In this document: positions 1 through 8,430 of the stretch, one piece after another
How the letters are laid out: each line of letters opens with the position of its first letter
Position numbering within the stretch: position 1 is the stretch's first letter
Source: Thermomonas sp. S9
Lineage (GTDB): Bacteria > Pseudomonadota > Gammaproteobacteria > Xanthomonadales > Xanthomonadaceae
Reading direction: 5' to 3'
Assembly: GCF_024704365.1 (NCBI RefSeq)
Contig: NZ_JAJDFY010000001.1
Location: 2,461,001-2,525,000 of the forward strand
DNA: 64,000 bases
Position numbers and translations under genes: made by a program
Notes under the pieces: generated by a model
The model's database searches: none
What the model saw: the letters and a program-made list of their open reading frames with translations, nothing else
What the model was told of the DNA's origin: nothing

Positions 1-139
1 CGTGCGCGACGCCCAGGGCCACTCCACCGCACCGGCACTGCCGGAAACGCCGAAGGAGCAGCGCAAGGCCAAGCCCACCCGCGAGATGCAGGATGCGGGC
101 GCCGCCGGCACCTTCATGCCGGGCAGCGGCACGCCCTGA
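1..139 (+). CDS. C-terminal fragment of an unidentified protein
   Basis: The frame is open from the window edge to TGA at 137-139, giving about 45 residues that are hydrophilic and rich in Pro, Lys and Ala (it reads ...KEQRKAKPTREMQDAG...). It ends 7 bases before pdxA, so it probably shares that transcript. In relatives surA often lies here, but this tail does not look like the SurA C-terminus, so no function is assigned. Confidence 0.4.
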   Translation, partial: VRDAQGHSTAPALPETPKEQRKAKPTREMQDAGAAGTFMPGSGTP

Positions 140-146
140 GGGCGCG

Positions 147-1118
147 ATGCGCCCGCGGCTGGCCCTGATCCCCGGCGAACCGGCAGGCGTCGGCCCCGAA
201 CTCGTCGTGCGCGCCGCCCAGCGCGACTGGGACGCGGAGCTGGTCGCCTACGGCGACGCCGCCACCCTGCAGCGCGCCGCCGCTGCGCTCGGCCTGCCGC
301 TGTACCTGCACCCCGCGGGCAGCCCGCCGGCGCAGGCGCGCAGCCTGGCGCTGGTGGACATCCCGCATCCGCGCGCCGCGCCCTGGGGACGACCGGACCC
401 CGCCAATGCCCGCAGCGTGGTCGCCGCGCTCACCCGCGCCGCGCGGGACTGCCTGGCCGGCTCCCTGCACGGCATGGTCACCGGCCCGGTGCACAAGGCG
501 GTGATCAACCAAAGCGGCCTCCCCTTCACCGGCACCACTGGCCTGCTGGCCGAACAGACCGGCTGCGAAGTGGTGATGATGCTGGCCAATCCGGCGATGC
601 GGGTGGCCCTGCAAACCGTGCATCTGCCGCTGCGGGCGGTGCCCGACGCGATCACGCCGGAGGCGCTGGCGCGCACGCTGCGCATCGTCGAGGGCGCGCT
701 GCGCACGCAGTTCGGGATTGCCGCGCCAGTGATCGCGGTGCTGGGCCTGAACCCGCACGCCGGCGAGGACGGCCACCTCGGCCGCGAAGAGCTGGACGTG
801 ATTGCACCCGCGCTGGAGGCGCTGCGCGGCGAAGGCCTGCGCCTGCTCGGCCCGCTGCCGGCCGATACCGCCTTCCTGCCGGAGAAACTGCACAACGTGG
901 ACGCGGTGCTGGCGATGTACCACGACCAGGGCCTGCCGGTGCTCAAGCACGCCGACTTCGCGCATGCGGTGAACATCACCTTGGGCCTGCCCTTCCCGCG
1001 GGTGGCGGTGGACCACGGCACCGCGCTCGACCTGGCCGGGCGCGGCCTCGCCGACCCGTCCAGCCTGTTCGCCGCGATCACCACCTGCGCGCGGCTGGCC
1101 ATCGGCAGGCGCGCGTGA
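147..1118 (+). CDS. pdxA: 4-hydroxythreonine-4-phosphate dehydrogenase PdxA
   Basis: Cytosolic enzyme of the DXP-dependent vitamin B6 pathway; it oxidises 4-phosphohydroxy-L-threonine ahead of condensation by PdxJ. The 323-residue product has the family's usual length and opens with a GEPAGVGPE phosphate/NAD loop. Other family motifs are VTGPVHKAVIN near residue 110, NPHAGEDGHLG near 210, the metal-binding MYHDQGLPVLKH near 255 and VDHGTALDLAGRG near 290. The ATG at 147 is preferred over an upstream in-frame ATG at 93, which would overlap the preceding gene and add a non-conserved tail. The stop overlaps the next ATG (TGATG). pdxH, the last step of B6 synthesis, lies at 58.6 kb. Confidence 0.95.
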   Translation: MRPRLALIPGEPAGVGPELVVRAAQRDWDAELVAYGDAATLQRAAAALGLPLYLHPAGSPPAQARSLALVDIPHPRAAPWGRPDPANARSVVAALTRAARDCLAGSLHGMVTGPVHKAVINQSGLPFTGTTGLLAEQTGCEVVMMLANPAMRVALQTVHLPLRAVPDAITPEALARTLRIVEGALRTQFGIAAPVIAVLGLNPHAGEDGHLGREELDVIAPALEALRGEGLRLLGPLPADTAFLPEKLHNVDAVLAMYHDQGLPVLKHADFAHAVNITLGLPFPRVAVDHGTALDLAGRGLADPSSLFAAITTCARLAIGRRA

Positions 1119-1456
1119 TGGAAACGGTTTCCTTCGACGACTTTTTGAAGGTCGAGCTGCGCGTCGGGCGCGTGCTCTCCGCGGAACCGTTCGCGCAGGC
1201 GCGCAAGCCTGCCTACGTCCTGCATATCGACTTCGGGCCGGAGCTTGGTGTCCGCAAGTCCAGCGCACAGATCACCGCCCACTACCAGCCCGAGGCGCTG
1301 GTCGGCCGACTGGTCGTCGCCGTGGTGAACTTCCCGAAGAAACAGATCGGCCCGCTGATGTCCGAATGCCTGGTGACCGGCTTCCACGATGCCGATGGCG
1401 CGGTGGTACTGTGCGTGCCGGACAAGGACGTCCCGTTGGGAACACGCCTGCTATGA
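1118..1456 (+). CDS. Small tRNA-binding-domain protein (CsaA-like)
   Basis: The 112-residue protein consists almost entirely of one OB-fold tRNA-binding domain of the type in CsaA and the C-terminus of methionyl-tRNA synthetase. It shows VELRVGRVLSAEPF near residue 10, RKSSAQITAHY near 48 and VVNFPKKQIGPLMSECL near 70. Such proteins bind tRNA and in Bacillus have been described as export chaperones; the role here is inferred only. It starts at the ATG overlapping the pdxA stop (a GTG lies one codon earlier) and its own stop overlaps the rsmA ATG, so it is translationally coupled between pdxA and rsmA. Confidence 0.85.
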   Translation: METVSFDDFLKVELRVGRVLSAEPFAQARKPAYVLHIDFGPELGVRKSSAQITAHYQPEALVGRLVVAVVNFPKKQIGPLMSECLVTGFHDADGAVVLCVPDKDVPLGTRLL

Positions 1457-2265
1457 CGACCGGCTTCACCGAACCGGCCAAGAAGCATCTCGGCCAGAAC
1501 TTCCTGCACGAGAAAGGCGTGATCGCGAAGATCGTGCAGGCGATCGACCCGCAGCCGGGCGACGTGCTGGTGGAGATCGGACCCGGCCAGGGCGCACTGA
1601 CCTTCCCGTTGCTGGAGCGCCACGGCGAGCTGACCGCGATCGAATTCGACCGCGACCTGCACGCGCCCCTGCAGGCTGCGGCGCGCGCGCACGGCACGCT
1701 GCACCTGATCGCAGGCGACGTGCTGGGCGTGGACTTCAGCGCGCTGGCCGCGCACGCCGGCGACGCCCGCGGGCAGATCCGGCTGGTCGGCAACCTGCCC
1801 TACAACCTGTCCTCGCCGATCCTGTTCCATGCGCTGGAGCACGCCGGCGCGATCCGTGACATGCACTTCATGCTGCAGAAGGAGGTGGTGGAGCGCATGG
1901 CCGCCGCGCCCGGCAGCAAGGTCTATGGCCGCCTGAGCGTGATGCTGCAGGCCTATTGCACCGTGACGCCGCTGTTCACGGTGCCGCCTGGCGCGTTCCG
2001 GCCGGCACCCAAGGTGGACTCGGCGGTGGTGCACCTGGTGCCGAAACCGGCCAGTGCGATCGCCGTGCGCGATCACGCTGCGTTTGCCGATGTCGTGCGC
2101 GCCGCGTTCGGCCAGCGCCGCAAGACCCTGCGCAACGCGCTGTCCGGCAGCGCGACACCGGAACAGATCACCGCCGCCGGGCTGCGACCCGACGCGCGCG
2201 CCGAGCAGATCGCCGTCGCCGGTTTCGTGCGGCTGGCCAATCTCGTCGCCGCCCGCGGCGGCTGA
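1453..2265 (+). CDS. rsmA: 16S rRNA (adenine1518-N6/1519-N6)-dimethyltransferase RsmA (KsgA)
   Basis: Dimethylates two adjacent adenines in the 3' terminal hairpin of 16S rRNA during late 30S assembly. The 270-residue protein carries KKHLGQNFL near the N-terminus, the SAM-binding motif VEIGPGQGALT near residue 40, an acidic ribose-binding loop (AIEFDRDL) and the catalytic NLPYNLSSPIL (the NLPY motif) near 116. The C-terminal helical domain contains PPGAFRPAPKVDSAVV. The ATG at 1453 overlaps the previous stop (ATGA); an upstream in-frame extension from 1366 is not conserved. Confidence 0.96.
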   Translation: MTTGFTEPAKKHLGQNFLHEKGVIAKIVQAIDPQPGDVLVEIGPGQGALTFPLLERHGELTAIEFDRDLHAPLQAAARAHGTLHLIAGDVLGVDFSALAAHAGDARGQIRLVGNLPYNLSSPILFHALEHAGAIRDMHFMLQKEVVERMAAAPGSKVYGRLSVMLQAYCTVTPLFTVPPGAFRPAPKVDSAVVHLVPKPASAIAVRDHAAFADVVRAAFGQRRKTLRNALSGSATPEQITAAGLRPDARAEQIAVAGFVRLANLVAARGG

Positions 2266-2324
2266 GCCCCACTATCCACGGTACGGCGGCCTGCGTCACC
2301 ACGCCGGGCACACGGCCATTCAGA

Positions 2325-4052
2325 TCAAGATGCCTCCGGCAGCCAGGCGGCCACCCAGTCCTCGATCGCGGCGCGCTGGCGGGCGCGCAACAGCGCCGGC
2401 GCGGCCGCGCGCAGGCGACCGAGATCGCACTGACGGATCGCCTGCCGCACCTCCAGCAGGGTTGCCGGGTGCAGGCTCAACTCGGTCAGCCCCAGCGCCA
2501 GCAGCAGCGGCACCAGCCGCGGATCGGCAACCATTTCGCCACAGACCGTGACCGGGCGGCCGCGGCGCTGGCCGATCCGGACCACGTCGCGCAGCACCCG
2601 CAGCACCGCCGGGTGCAGCGGGGTGTAGAGCTCGCCCAGTGCTTCGTGGGTGCGATCGGCCGCCAGCAGGTACTGCACCAGGTCGTTGGTGCCGATCGAC
2701 AGGAAATCGCACTGCGCCACGAAAGACACCAGCGCCAGGGCCGCGGCCGGGACTTCGATCATCGCGCCCAGTGGCACCTGCGGTGCGGTCTCCAGCCCCT
2801 GCGCGCGCAGCTCGCGCAGGACTTCGTCCAGCATCCGCCGCACCGCGCGCAGTTCCTCGCCGCCGCTGATCATCGGTACCAGCACCCGCACCGGGCCATA
2901 GCCGGAGGCGCGCGCGATCGCGCGCAGCTGGGTGCGCAGCAGCTCCTGCCGCGCGAGCGATAGCCGCACTCCGCGCAGGCCCAGCGCCGGGTTGGGCTCG
3001 TCGCGCAGGGCCAGGCCGGTCTTGTCGGCCTTGTCGGCACCGAGGTCCAGGGTGCGGATGGTGACGGTGCGCCCGGTCATCGCCAGCACCGCATCGCGGT
3101 AGGCGCGGAACTGCGCCTCCTCGTCGGGCAGCACGCTGCTGCCCAGGAACAGGAACTCGGTGCGGTACAGGCCGACACCCGCGGCGCCCAGCGCATGCGC
3201 CTCGGTGACGTCGTCGCGCGATTCCGCGTTCGCCCACAGCTTGATGTCGATGCCGTCCAGGGTGCGGGTGGGCTCGCGCCGCAGGCGGTTGAGCTGGCGC
3301 CGCTCGCGGCGCGCCTCGGTCATCCGGCGGTGGTGGGCGCGCAGGTCGGCGGCGTCCGGCTCCAGCACCACCAGCCCGCTGCCGCCGTCGATCGCCAGCA
3401 CGTCGCCGTCGTTGACCTTCTGCAGCGCCTGCGCGGCACCCACCACCAGCGGCAGGTGCAGGCTGCGCGCGAGGATCGCGCTGTGCGACAGCAGGCTGCC
3501 GCCGGCGGTGACCACCCCGACCACGCCCTGCGCCTGCAGCTGCGCCAGCTCCGCCGGCGCCACGTTGTCGGTCACCAGAATCTCGCCGGACACCCCCTGC
3601 AGCTCGGCGCGACCGCTGTGCAGGGCGGCGTGCAGGCGGCCGATCACCTGGTCGATATCGTCGATCCGGCTGCGCAGATAGGCATCGTCCATGCCCTCGA
3701 ACACCGCGGCGATGCGGTCGCGCTGCAGGCGCAGCGCGTAGTCGGCCGAATACAGCCCGGTGCGGATCAGTTCGTCGATCCCCGACAGCAGCTCGGGATC
3801 GTCCAGCAGCAGCGCGTGCAGGTCGAGGAACTCGCCGATCTCGTGCGCCAGCGCGCCGTGCAGGCGCTCGCGCAGCTGGCGCATCTCCGCACGCACGCTG
3901 TCCACCGCGGCATGGAAGCGCGCCCGTTCGGCGTCCACCTCGGCGGCGGTGATGCGCGCCTCGTCGATGTCCAGCGCGTGCGGCAACCGCACGCGGGCCC
4001 GTCCAAGCGCGCTACCGCGGGCGGCGGCGATGCCGGACAGAACCTGGCGCAT
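2325..4052 (-). CDS. ptsI: Phosphoenolpyruvate-protein phosphotransferase (PTS enzyme I)
   Basis: Autophosphorylates from PEP and passes the phosphate to HPr. At 575 residues it is full length. The N-terminal HPr-binding helices are followed by the phosphohistidine domain, where GGSLLSHSAILARS near residue 185 holds the active His. The C-terminal PEP-binding TIM barrel contains RTEFLFLG, the Mg/PEP motif FLSIGTNDLVQYLLAADR near 445 and the active Cys in VTVCGEM near 498. The start overlaps the ptsH stop by one base. No sugar permease (EIIBC) is encoded nearby, so with EIIA, HPr and HprK this appears to be a regulatory phosphorelay rather than a transporter. It faces rsmA convergently with no clear terminator between them. 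Confidence 0.96.
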   Translation of the reverse strand: MRQVLSGIAAARGSALGRARVRLPHALDIDEARITAAEVDAERARFHAAVDSVRAEMRQLRERLHGALAHEIGEFLDLHALLLDDPELLSGIDELIRTGLYSADYALRLQRDRIAAVFEGMDDAYLRSRIDDIDQVIGRLHAALHSGRAELQGVSGEILVTDNVAPAELAQLQAQGVVGVVTAGGSLLSHSAILARSLHLPLVVGAAQALQKVNDGDVLAIDGGSGLVVLEPDAADLRAHHRRMTEARRERRQLNRLRREPTRTLDGIDIKLWANAESRDDVTEAHALGAAGVGLYRTEFLFLGSSVLPDEEAQFRAYRDAVLAMTGRTVTIRTLDLGADKADKTGLALRDEPNPALGLRGVRLSLARQELLRTQLRAIARASGYGPVRVLVPMISGGEELRAVRRMLDEVLRELRAQGLETAPQVPLGAMIEVPAAALALVSFVAQCDFLSIGTNDLVQYLLAADRTHEALGELYTPLHPAVLRVLRDVVRIGQRRGRPVTVCGEMVADPRLVPLLLALGLTELSLHPATLLEVRQAIRQCDLGRLRAAAPALLRARQRAAIEDWVAAWLPEAS

Positions 4053-4321
4053 CAGCTGTCCTCGTCGAAGCGGCGCTCGAACAGCGCCGCCACCGCGTCG
4101 GCGGCGGCCTGCTCGTCCTCGCCGTCCACCCGCAGCACCACCTCCGAGCCCGGTCCGGCGGCCAGCAGCATCACGCCCATGATGCTCTTGGCGTTGACCT
4201 CGCGCCCGCGCGCCTCCAGCGTGGCCTGGCAGCGGAACGCGGACAGCAGCTGCACCAGCTTGGCGGTGGCGCGCGCATGCAGGCCGAGGCGGTTGCTGAC
4301 CTTGAGTTCGCGCCGGATCAT
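4052..4321 (-). CDS. ptsH: Phosphocarrier protein HPr
   Basis: 89-residue phosphocarrier that takes phosphate from enzyme I. It shows both phosphorylation sites: the catalytic His in NRLGLHARATAKLVQ near residue 16 and the regulatory Ser in REVNAKSIMGVM near 47. The latter is the substrate of HPr kinase/phosphorylase, whose gene is 1.4 kb upstream. Its stop overlaps the ptsI start, so the two are coupled. Confidence 0.95.
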   Translation of the reverse strand: MIRRELKVSNRLGLHARATAKLVQLLSAFRCQATLEARGREVNAKSIMGVMLLAAGPGSEVVLRVDGEDEQAAADAVAALFERRFDEDS

Positions 4322-4357
4322 GCGCCGCCTCCGCGGGTGCCGCGCGGGTGGATGGGG

Positions 4358-4750
4358 TCAGATGTCATCAATGATGGCTCCGCTGCGGGCACCGGCGGCG
4401 GCCACCGCCGGCAGGTCGGCCAGTTCCAGCTCCGCGTAGTTCATCACCCGCAGCAGCATCGGCAGGCTGAGCGCGGACACCCGGCGTGCCGGCGTGCCCA
4501 GGCGCGCCAGGCGCGCCGCGAGGTTGGCGGGCGTGGCGCCGTACAGGTCGGTCAGGATCAGCACGCCCTCGCCGCCATCCACCCGGCGCATCGCCGCGCT
4601 GGCCTGCGGCAGCAGGGCCTCCGGTTCGCCGTCGAACGGCACCTCGAACGCCTCGCACGCCAGCGGCAGCCTGCCCAGCAGGCGCGCGGCCACCGCCAGC
4701 AGGGGCTGGCCGATGCCTTCATGGGTGACGAGGAGGATCCCGACGCTCAT
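4358..4750 (-). CDS. PTS EIIA component, mannose (ManX) family
   Basis: 130-residue EIIA domain of the mannose/fructose-sorbose family. The expected phosphorylated His is in the N-terminal VTHEGIGQPLL motif near residue 10, and the fold signature LILTDLYGATPANLA lies near residue 64. No EIIB, IIC or IID domain is attached or adjacent, which is typical of the Xanthomonadaceae regulatory PTS. It lies between rapZ and ptsH on the same strand. Its target is unknown; control of other proteins is inferred from the missing permease. Confidence 0.92.
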   Translation of the reverse strand: MSVGILLVTHEGIGQPLLAVAARLLGRLPLACEAFEVPFDGEPEALLPQASAAMRRVDGGEGVLILTDLYGATPANLAARLARLGTPARRVSALSLPMLLRVMNYAELELADLPAVAAAGARSGAIIDDI

Positions 4751-4829
4751 CCGCGCAACTTAGCAGACCGCGATGACGGCGGGGAAGCGCATCCGTCCGT
4801 GGCGACGCGTGATCGCAACGGGCCGCGTG

Positions 4830-5699
4830 TCAATCCAGCTCGCGGTGGTGGGTGGCGACCTCGCGCCAGCCATGCTCGCGACTGTGCCGGGCCAGGCGCT
4901 CGGCCAGGTACACCGAGCGGTGGCGGCCGCCGCTGCAGCCGAACGCCACGGTGACATAGCTGCGGGTATCGGTGCTGAGCCTGGGCAGCCAGGTGTCCAG
5001 GAACGTCTGCACCTGCGCGACGTAGGTCGCCACCTCCGGCTGCGCGTCGAGGTAATCGCGCACGGCCTCGTCGCGTCCGGACAGCGGGCGCAACCGTGCG
5101 TCCCAGTGCGGGTTCGGCAGCACCCGCGCATCGAACACGAAATCGGCATCGCCCGGTACCCCGTGGCGGTAGGCGAACGACTCGAACAGCAGCGCCAGCC
5201 CCGCGCTCTCCAGCCCGAATTCGGAGAGGATGCGGCGACGCATCTGGTGGACGTTGAGCTCGCTGGTGTCGATCAGGATGTCCGCGATCTGGCGCAGCGG
5301 GCGCAGCGCCTGGCGGTCCAGCGAGATCGCGTCCGCCAGCGGCAGCCCCAGATGGCTGAGCGGGTGCCGGCGGCGGGTGTCGGCATAGCGGCGCAAGATG
5401 ACGTCGCTGCGCGCTTCGAGGAACAGCAGGCGCGGATTCACGCCCATCGCGCCCACCTGCGACAGGATGCCCGGCACCTCGGCCAGATCACCCAGGCTGC
5501 GCGCATCGATCACCACCGCCACCTTCTCCGGAGCAGAATCCCCGGCCCGCATGCGGCGCACGAACTCCGGCAGCAGTTCGGCAGGCAGGTTGTCCACGCA
5601 GTAGTAGCCGAGATCCTCCAGCGTATGCAGCGCCCCGGACTTGCCGGAGCCGGACATGCCGCTGACCACCACCAGCGCGGGAGCCACCGGTGTGCTCAT
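4830..5699 (-). CDS. rapZ: RNase adapter protein RapZ
   Basis: 289-residue P-loop protein. In Escherichia coli RapZ presents the GlmZ sRNA to RNase E and so controls glucosamine-6-phosphate synthase. The Walker A loop [17 protein letters not shown] is at residues 14-30, [11 protein letters not shown] follows near 37, and the C-terminal effector domain holds [17 protein letters not shown] near 255. The ATG at 5697-5699 is chosen because the conserved protein begins there. The same frame is open upstream into hprK sequence, which is not part of RapZ. Confidence 0.95.
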   Translation of the reverse strand: MSTPVAPALVVVSGMSGSGKSGALHTLEDLGYYCVDNLPAELLPEFVRRMRAGDSAPEKVAVVIDARSLGDLAEVPGILSQVGAMGVNPRLLFLEARSDVILRRYADTRRRHPLSHLGLPLADAISLDRQALRPLRQIADILIDTSELNVHQMRRRILSEFGLESAGLALLFESFAYRHGVPGDADFVFDARVLPNPHWDARLRPLSGRDEAVRDYLDAQPEVATYVAQVQTFLDTWLPRLSTDTRSYVTVAFGCSGGRHRSVYLAERLARHSREHGWREVATHHRELD

Positions 5700-6654
5700 G
5701 GGCTGGCGTGCTCGATGGAAGTGGCTGTGCCGGGCCATGAACGCCGCGGCCGGGTCGATGCCCTTGCTGCGCAGGATGTGCATGCGGGTGGCGGCCTCGG
5801 TAAGCACCGCCAGATTGCGGCCGGGCATCACCGGGATGGTGATCATCGGCACGTCCAGGTCGAGCACGCGGCGGCTGCCGAGGTCGCCGGTCAGGCGCTC
5901 CATGCCGCTGGGGTCGGGCTCCAGCGACGGCCGCGACAGGTGCACGATCATGCGCAGGTACTTGTTCCGCTTGACCGCGGTATCGCCGAACATCTGGCGG
6001 ATGTTGAGCACGCCCAGCCCGCGCAGCTCCAGCATGTCCTGCAGCAGTTCCGGGCAGGTGCCGTCGAGCACGTCGGGGGGCGATCTGGGTGAACTCGGGC
6101 GCGTCGTCCGCCACCAGGCGGTGGCCGCGGGTGATGAGCTCCAGCGCCAGTTCGCTCTTGCCCGAGCCGGACTCCCCGGTGATAAGCACGCCGATCGAAT
6201 AGATCTCCATGAACACGCCGTGCAGGGTCACGCGCGGCGCCAGCTTGCGCGCCAGCACGTACTGCAGGTGATTGAGCAGTTCGTGTCCCCGCCGCGGCGA
6301 GACCCACAGCGGGGTATCGGATTCCTCGGCCGCCAGCCGCAGATCCTCGGGACACGCCTGATTCTTGCTCAGGACCAGCGCCAGCGGCCGGAACCCGATG
6401 ATTTTCTGGATGGTCTCCCAGCGCTGGCGGGCGTCCAGCCCGTCCAGCCATTCCAGCTCCTCGGTGCCGAGGATCTGCACCTTGTTGGGATAGATGGCAT
6501 TGAGGTAGCCCGCCAGCGACGGCCGGCGGGCCACGGTCTGCACCGCCTCCAGTACCCGCTCGCCGCCGCGCTCGCGGCCGGCCACCCAGCGCAGGCCCAG
6601 ACGCTCCTGCTGGAGCTCGAACAGCTCGGCGGCGGTGATGCGGGCGGTGGTCAC
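5696..6654 (-). CDS. hprK: HPr kinase/phosphorylase HprK, frameshifted as assembled
   Basis: Bifunctional enzyme that phosphorylates and dephosphorylates the regulatory serine of HPr. The N-terminal domain is followed by the Walker A loop [17 protein letters not shown] near residue 158 and [15 protein letters not shown] near 180. There the frame breaks in a run of six G (+ strand 6075-6080). Removing one base restores [19 protein letters not shown] and the HprK signature [18 protein letters not shown]. The start is GTG at 6652-6654, 10 bases after hpf's upstream neighbour position. No stop occurs before the rapZ ATG in the repaired frame; a TGA overlapping that ATG exists in the next frame, so a second indel near 5700-5740 is possible. 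Confidence 0.85.
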
Positions 6655-6664
6655 GGCGGGCAGG

Positions 6665-6988
6665 TCAGCCGGCGAGGTCGCGCGGCAGACTTTCGCCGCG
6701 ATGGTGATCGACCATCTTGTCCTTCTGCTTCAGCAGCAGGCGGTCGAGCTTGTCGGCCAGCAGGTCGATCGCCGCGTACATGTCGGCCGCGTTGGCATCG
6801 GCATGCAGGATCTTGCCGGGCAGGTTCACGGTGGCCTCGGCCCGGTGGTCGGGCTTCTCCAGCCCGAGCTGGACGCGGATCTGGCAGGGATGCTCGAAAT
6901 GCCGCCCCAACCGCTCGAAGCGGGTCTCCACGTACTTGCTCAGGGCGGGGGTGACGTCCATTTGCTGGCCGTAGGTTTCGATCTGCAT
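6665..6988 (-). CDS. hpf: Ribosome hibernation promoting factor (HPF/YfiA, short form)
   Basis: 107-residue short-form hibernation factor that binds the 30S subunit in stationary phase. It begins [16 protein letters not shown] and contains [22 protein letters not shown], the conserved strand-helix of the S30AE fold, then [13 protein letters not shown]. The start at 6988 is fixed by a very strong ribosome binding site, AAGGAGG, five bases upstream. It sits between hprK and lptB. rpoN usually lies between lptB and hpf, but the 201-bp gap at 6989-7189 contains no trace of it. Confidence 0.92.
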   Translation of the reverse strand: MQIETYGQQMDVTPALSKYVETRFERLGRHFEHPCQIRVQLGLEKPDHRAEATVNLPGKILHADANAADMYAAIDLLADKLDRLLLKQKDKMVDHHRGESLPRDLAG

Positions 6989-7189
6989 CTTGACCTCCTT
7001 CTGCACGATGGGCCGCGCGCGGGGGTGCTCGCGGCAAGGCGGCGGGCGTGGCCCCTGCGGCGGCGTGTTGCCGCCCGGCGAGCCCCCATCCGCGCCTCCG
7101 GCTCCCAACCTATCGGCCCGGTGGGCATCCGGCAAGGGCCACGCGCGATCACGTTGGCGGCGGTTCGTGCAGGCCGCGCCGGAGCAGCC

Positions 7190-7909
7190 TCACAGGCGGA
7201 AGTCGTCGCCCAGATACACCCGGCGCACGTCGGCGTTCTGCAGCACCGCTTCGGGCGTACCCTGCGCCAGCACCCCGCCGTCGGCCAGGATGTAGGCGCG
7301 GTCGCAGATGCCCAGCGTCTCGCGCACGTTGTGGTCGGTGATCAGCACGCCAATTCCGCGCGCCTTGAGGTGGCGCACGATGCGCTGGATCTCGTTGACC
7401 GAAATCGGATCGACGCCGGCGAACGGCTCGTCCAGCAGGATCATGCGCGGCTTGCCGGCGAGCGCACGCGCGATCTCCACCCGCCGCCGCTCGCCGCCGG
7501 ACAGGCTGGCGCCCTGCTGCTCGGCCACGTGGCCGATCTGCAGCTCGTCCAGCAGCGCATCCAGCTCGTGCTCGCGGCCGTCCTCGTCGAGGTCGGGCCG
7601 CAGCTCCAGCACCAGCCGCAGGTTGTCGGCCACGCTCAGCTTGCGGAAGATCGAGGGCTCCTGCGGCAGGTAACCCAGGCCCAGCCGCGCACGCCGGTAC
7701 ATCGGCTCGCCGGTGATGTCGGCGCCGTCCAGCACGATCCGCCCGGCATCGGCCGAGACCAGGCCCACGATCATGTAGAAGCAGGTGGTCTTGCCGGCGC
7801 CGTTCGGGCCCAGCAGGCCGACCACCTCCCCGGGGTTGAGCGTCAGCCCGAAATCGCGCACCACCTCGCGCGACCGGTAGCGTTTGCGCAGTTCCTCGGC
7901 GACCAGCAT
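7190..7909 (-). CDS. lptB: LPS export ABC transporter ATP-binding protein LptB
   Basis: Cytoplasmic ATPase that drives LPS extraction from the inner membrane with LptFG. The 239-residue protein has Walker [14 protein letters not shown] at about residues 35-47, the Q-loop in [14 protein letters not shown], the ABC signature [16 protein letters not shown] near 138, Walker [14 protein letters not shown] near 160 and the switch His in [11 protein letters not shown] near 190. The start overlaps the lptA stop by one base, and the order lptC-lptA-lptB is the conserved one. Confidence 0.97.
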   Translation of the reverse strand: MLVAEELRKRYRSREVVRDFGLTLNPGEVVGLLGPNGAGKTTCFYMIVGLVSADAGRIVLDGADITGEPMYRRARLGLGYLPQEPSIFRKLSVADNLRLVLELRPDLDEDGREHELDALLDELQIGHVAEQQGASLSGGERRRVEIARALAGKPRMILLDEPFAGVDPISVNEIQRIVRHLKARGIGVLITDHNVRETLGICDRAYILADGGVLAQGTPEAVLQNADVRRVYLGDDFRL

Positions 7910-8430
7910 CAGGGCGTGCCCTTGCCGGCGTCCGCCGGCGCGTCCTTGGGCAGGATGCGCATCTTGACCCGGCCGCCGTTGCCGCCGCTCTCCACCTGCC
8001 CGGTCTTGAGGTTGTAGACCACGCGCTGGCCGTTGAGGGTGCCGCGCTGCTGGCGGATCACCACGTTGCCGGTGAACACCATGACCTCGTTGCGCAGGTC
8101 GTAGTCGATGTTGTCGGAGGTGGCGTCGATGCGGTCGCCGTCATCCATTTCCTGCTGCAGACTGACCCCGCCGCTGAGCAGGGCGCGGCTGGGATTGCCG
8201 CCGGCCTGCTGGATCACCGCCTTTTCCGCCTTCACCCGCAGCGTGCCCTGCACCAGGGTGACGTTGCCGGTGAGGGTGCAGCTGGCGTTGTTGCCGGTGC
8301 CGCAGGTGCTGCGCGCGGACTCGATGTCCATCGGCTGGTTGCGGTCGGAGCTGCGCGCCGCCGCCGCGCCGCAGGCGACGGTCAGGGCCGCGGCCAGCAG
8401 GCCGGCCAGGAAGTCAGTGCTGCGGGACAT
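7909..8430 (-). CDS. lptA: Periplasmic LPS transport protein LptA
   Basis: 173-residue secreted protein forming the periplasmic LPS bridge. A signal peptide ([19 protein letters not shown]) is followed by an OstA/LptA beta-jellyroll with [16 protein letters not shown] near residue 55 and [20 protein letters not shown] near 120. The ATG at 8428-8430 is preferred because the signal peptide begins there and overlaps the lptC stop by 17 bases; the upstream extension is Arg-rich and not conserved. Confidence 0.92.
   Translation of the reverse strand: MSRSTDFLAGLLAAALTVACGAAAARSSDRNQPMDIESARSTCGTGNNASCTLTGNVTLVQGTLRVKAEKAVIQQAGGNPSRALLSGGVSLQQEMDDGDRIDATSDNIDYDLRNEVMVFTGNVVIRQQRGTLNGQRVVYNLKTGQVESGGNGGRVKMRILPKDAPADAGKGTP

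Noticed and set aside
4830-6071. A continuous frame joining the C-terminal part of HprK to RapZ, suggesting a fusion protein
   Set aside because: It arises because hprK is frameshifted at 6075-6080 and no stop happens to precede the rapZ ATG. Both families are separate proteins with complete domains, and a TGA overlapping the rapZ start exists in the next frame.
6989-7189. Remnant of rpoN between lptB and hpf
   Set aside because: Translation of the 201 bases in all frames shows no sigma-54 motif. It reads as a leader region with the strong hpf ribosome binding site.
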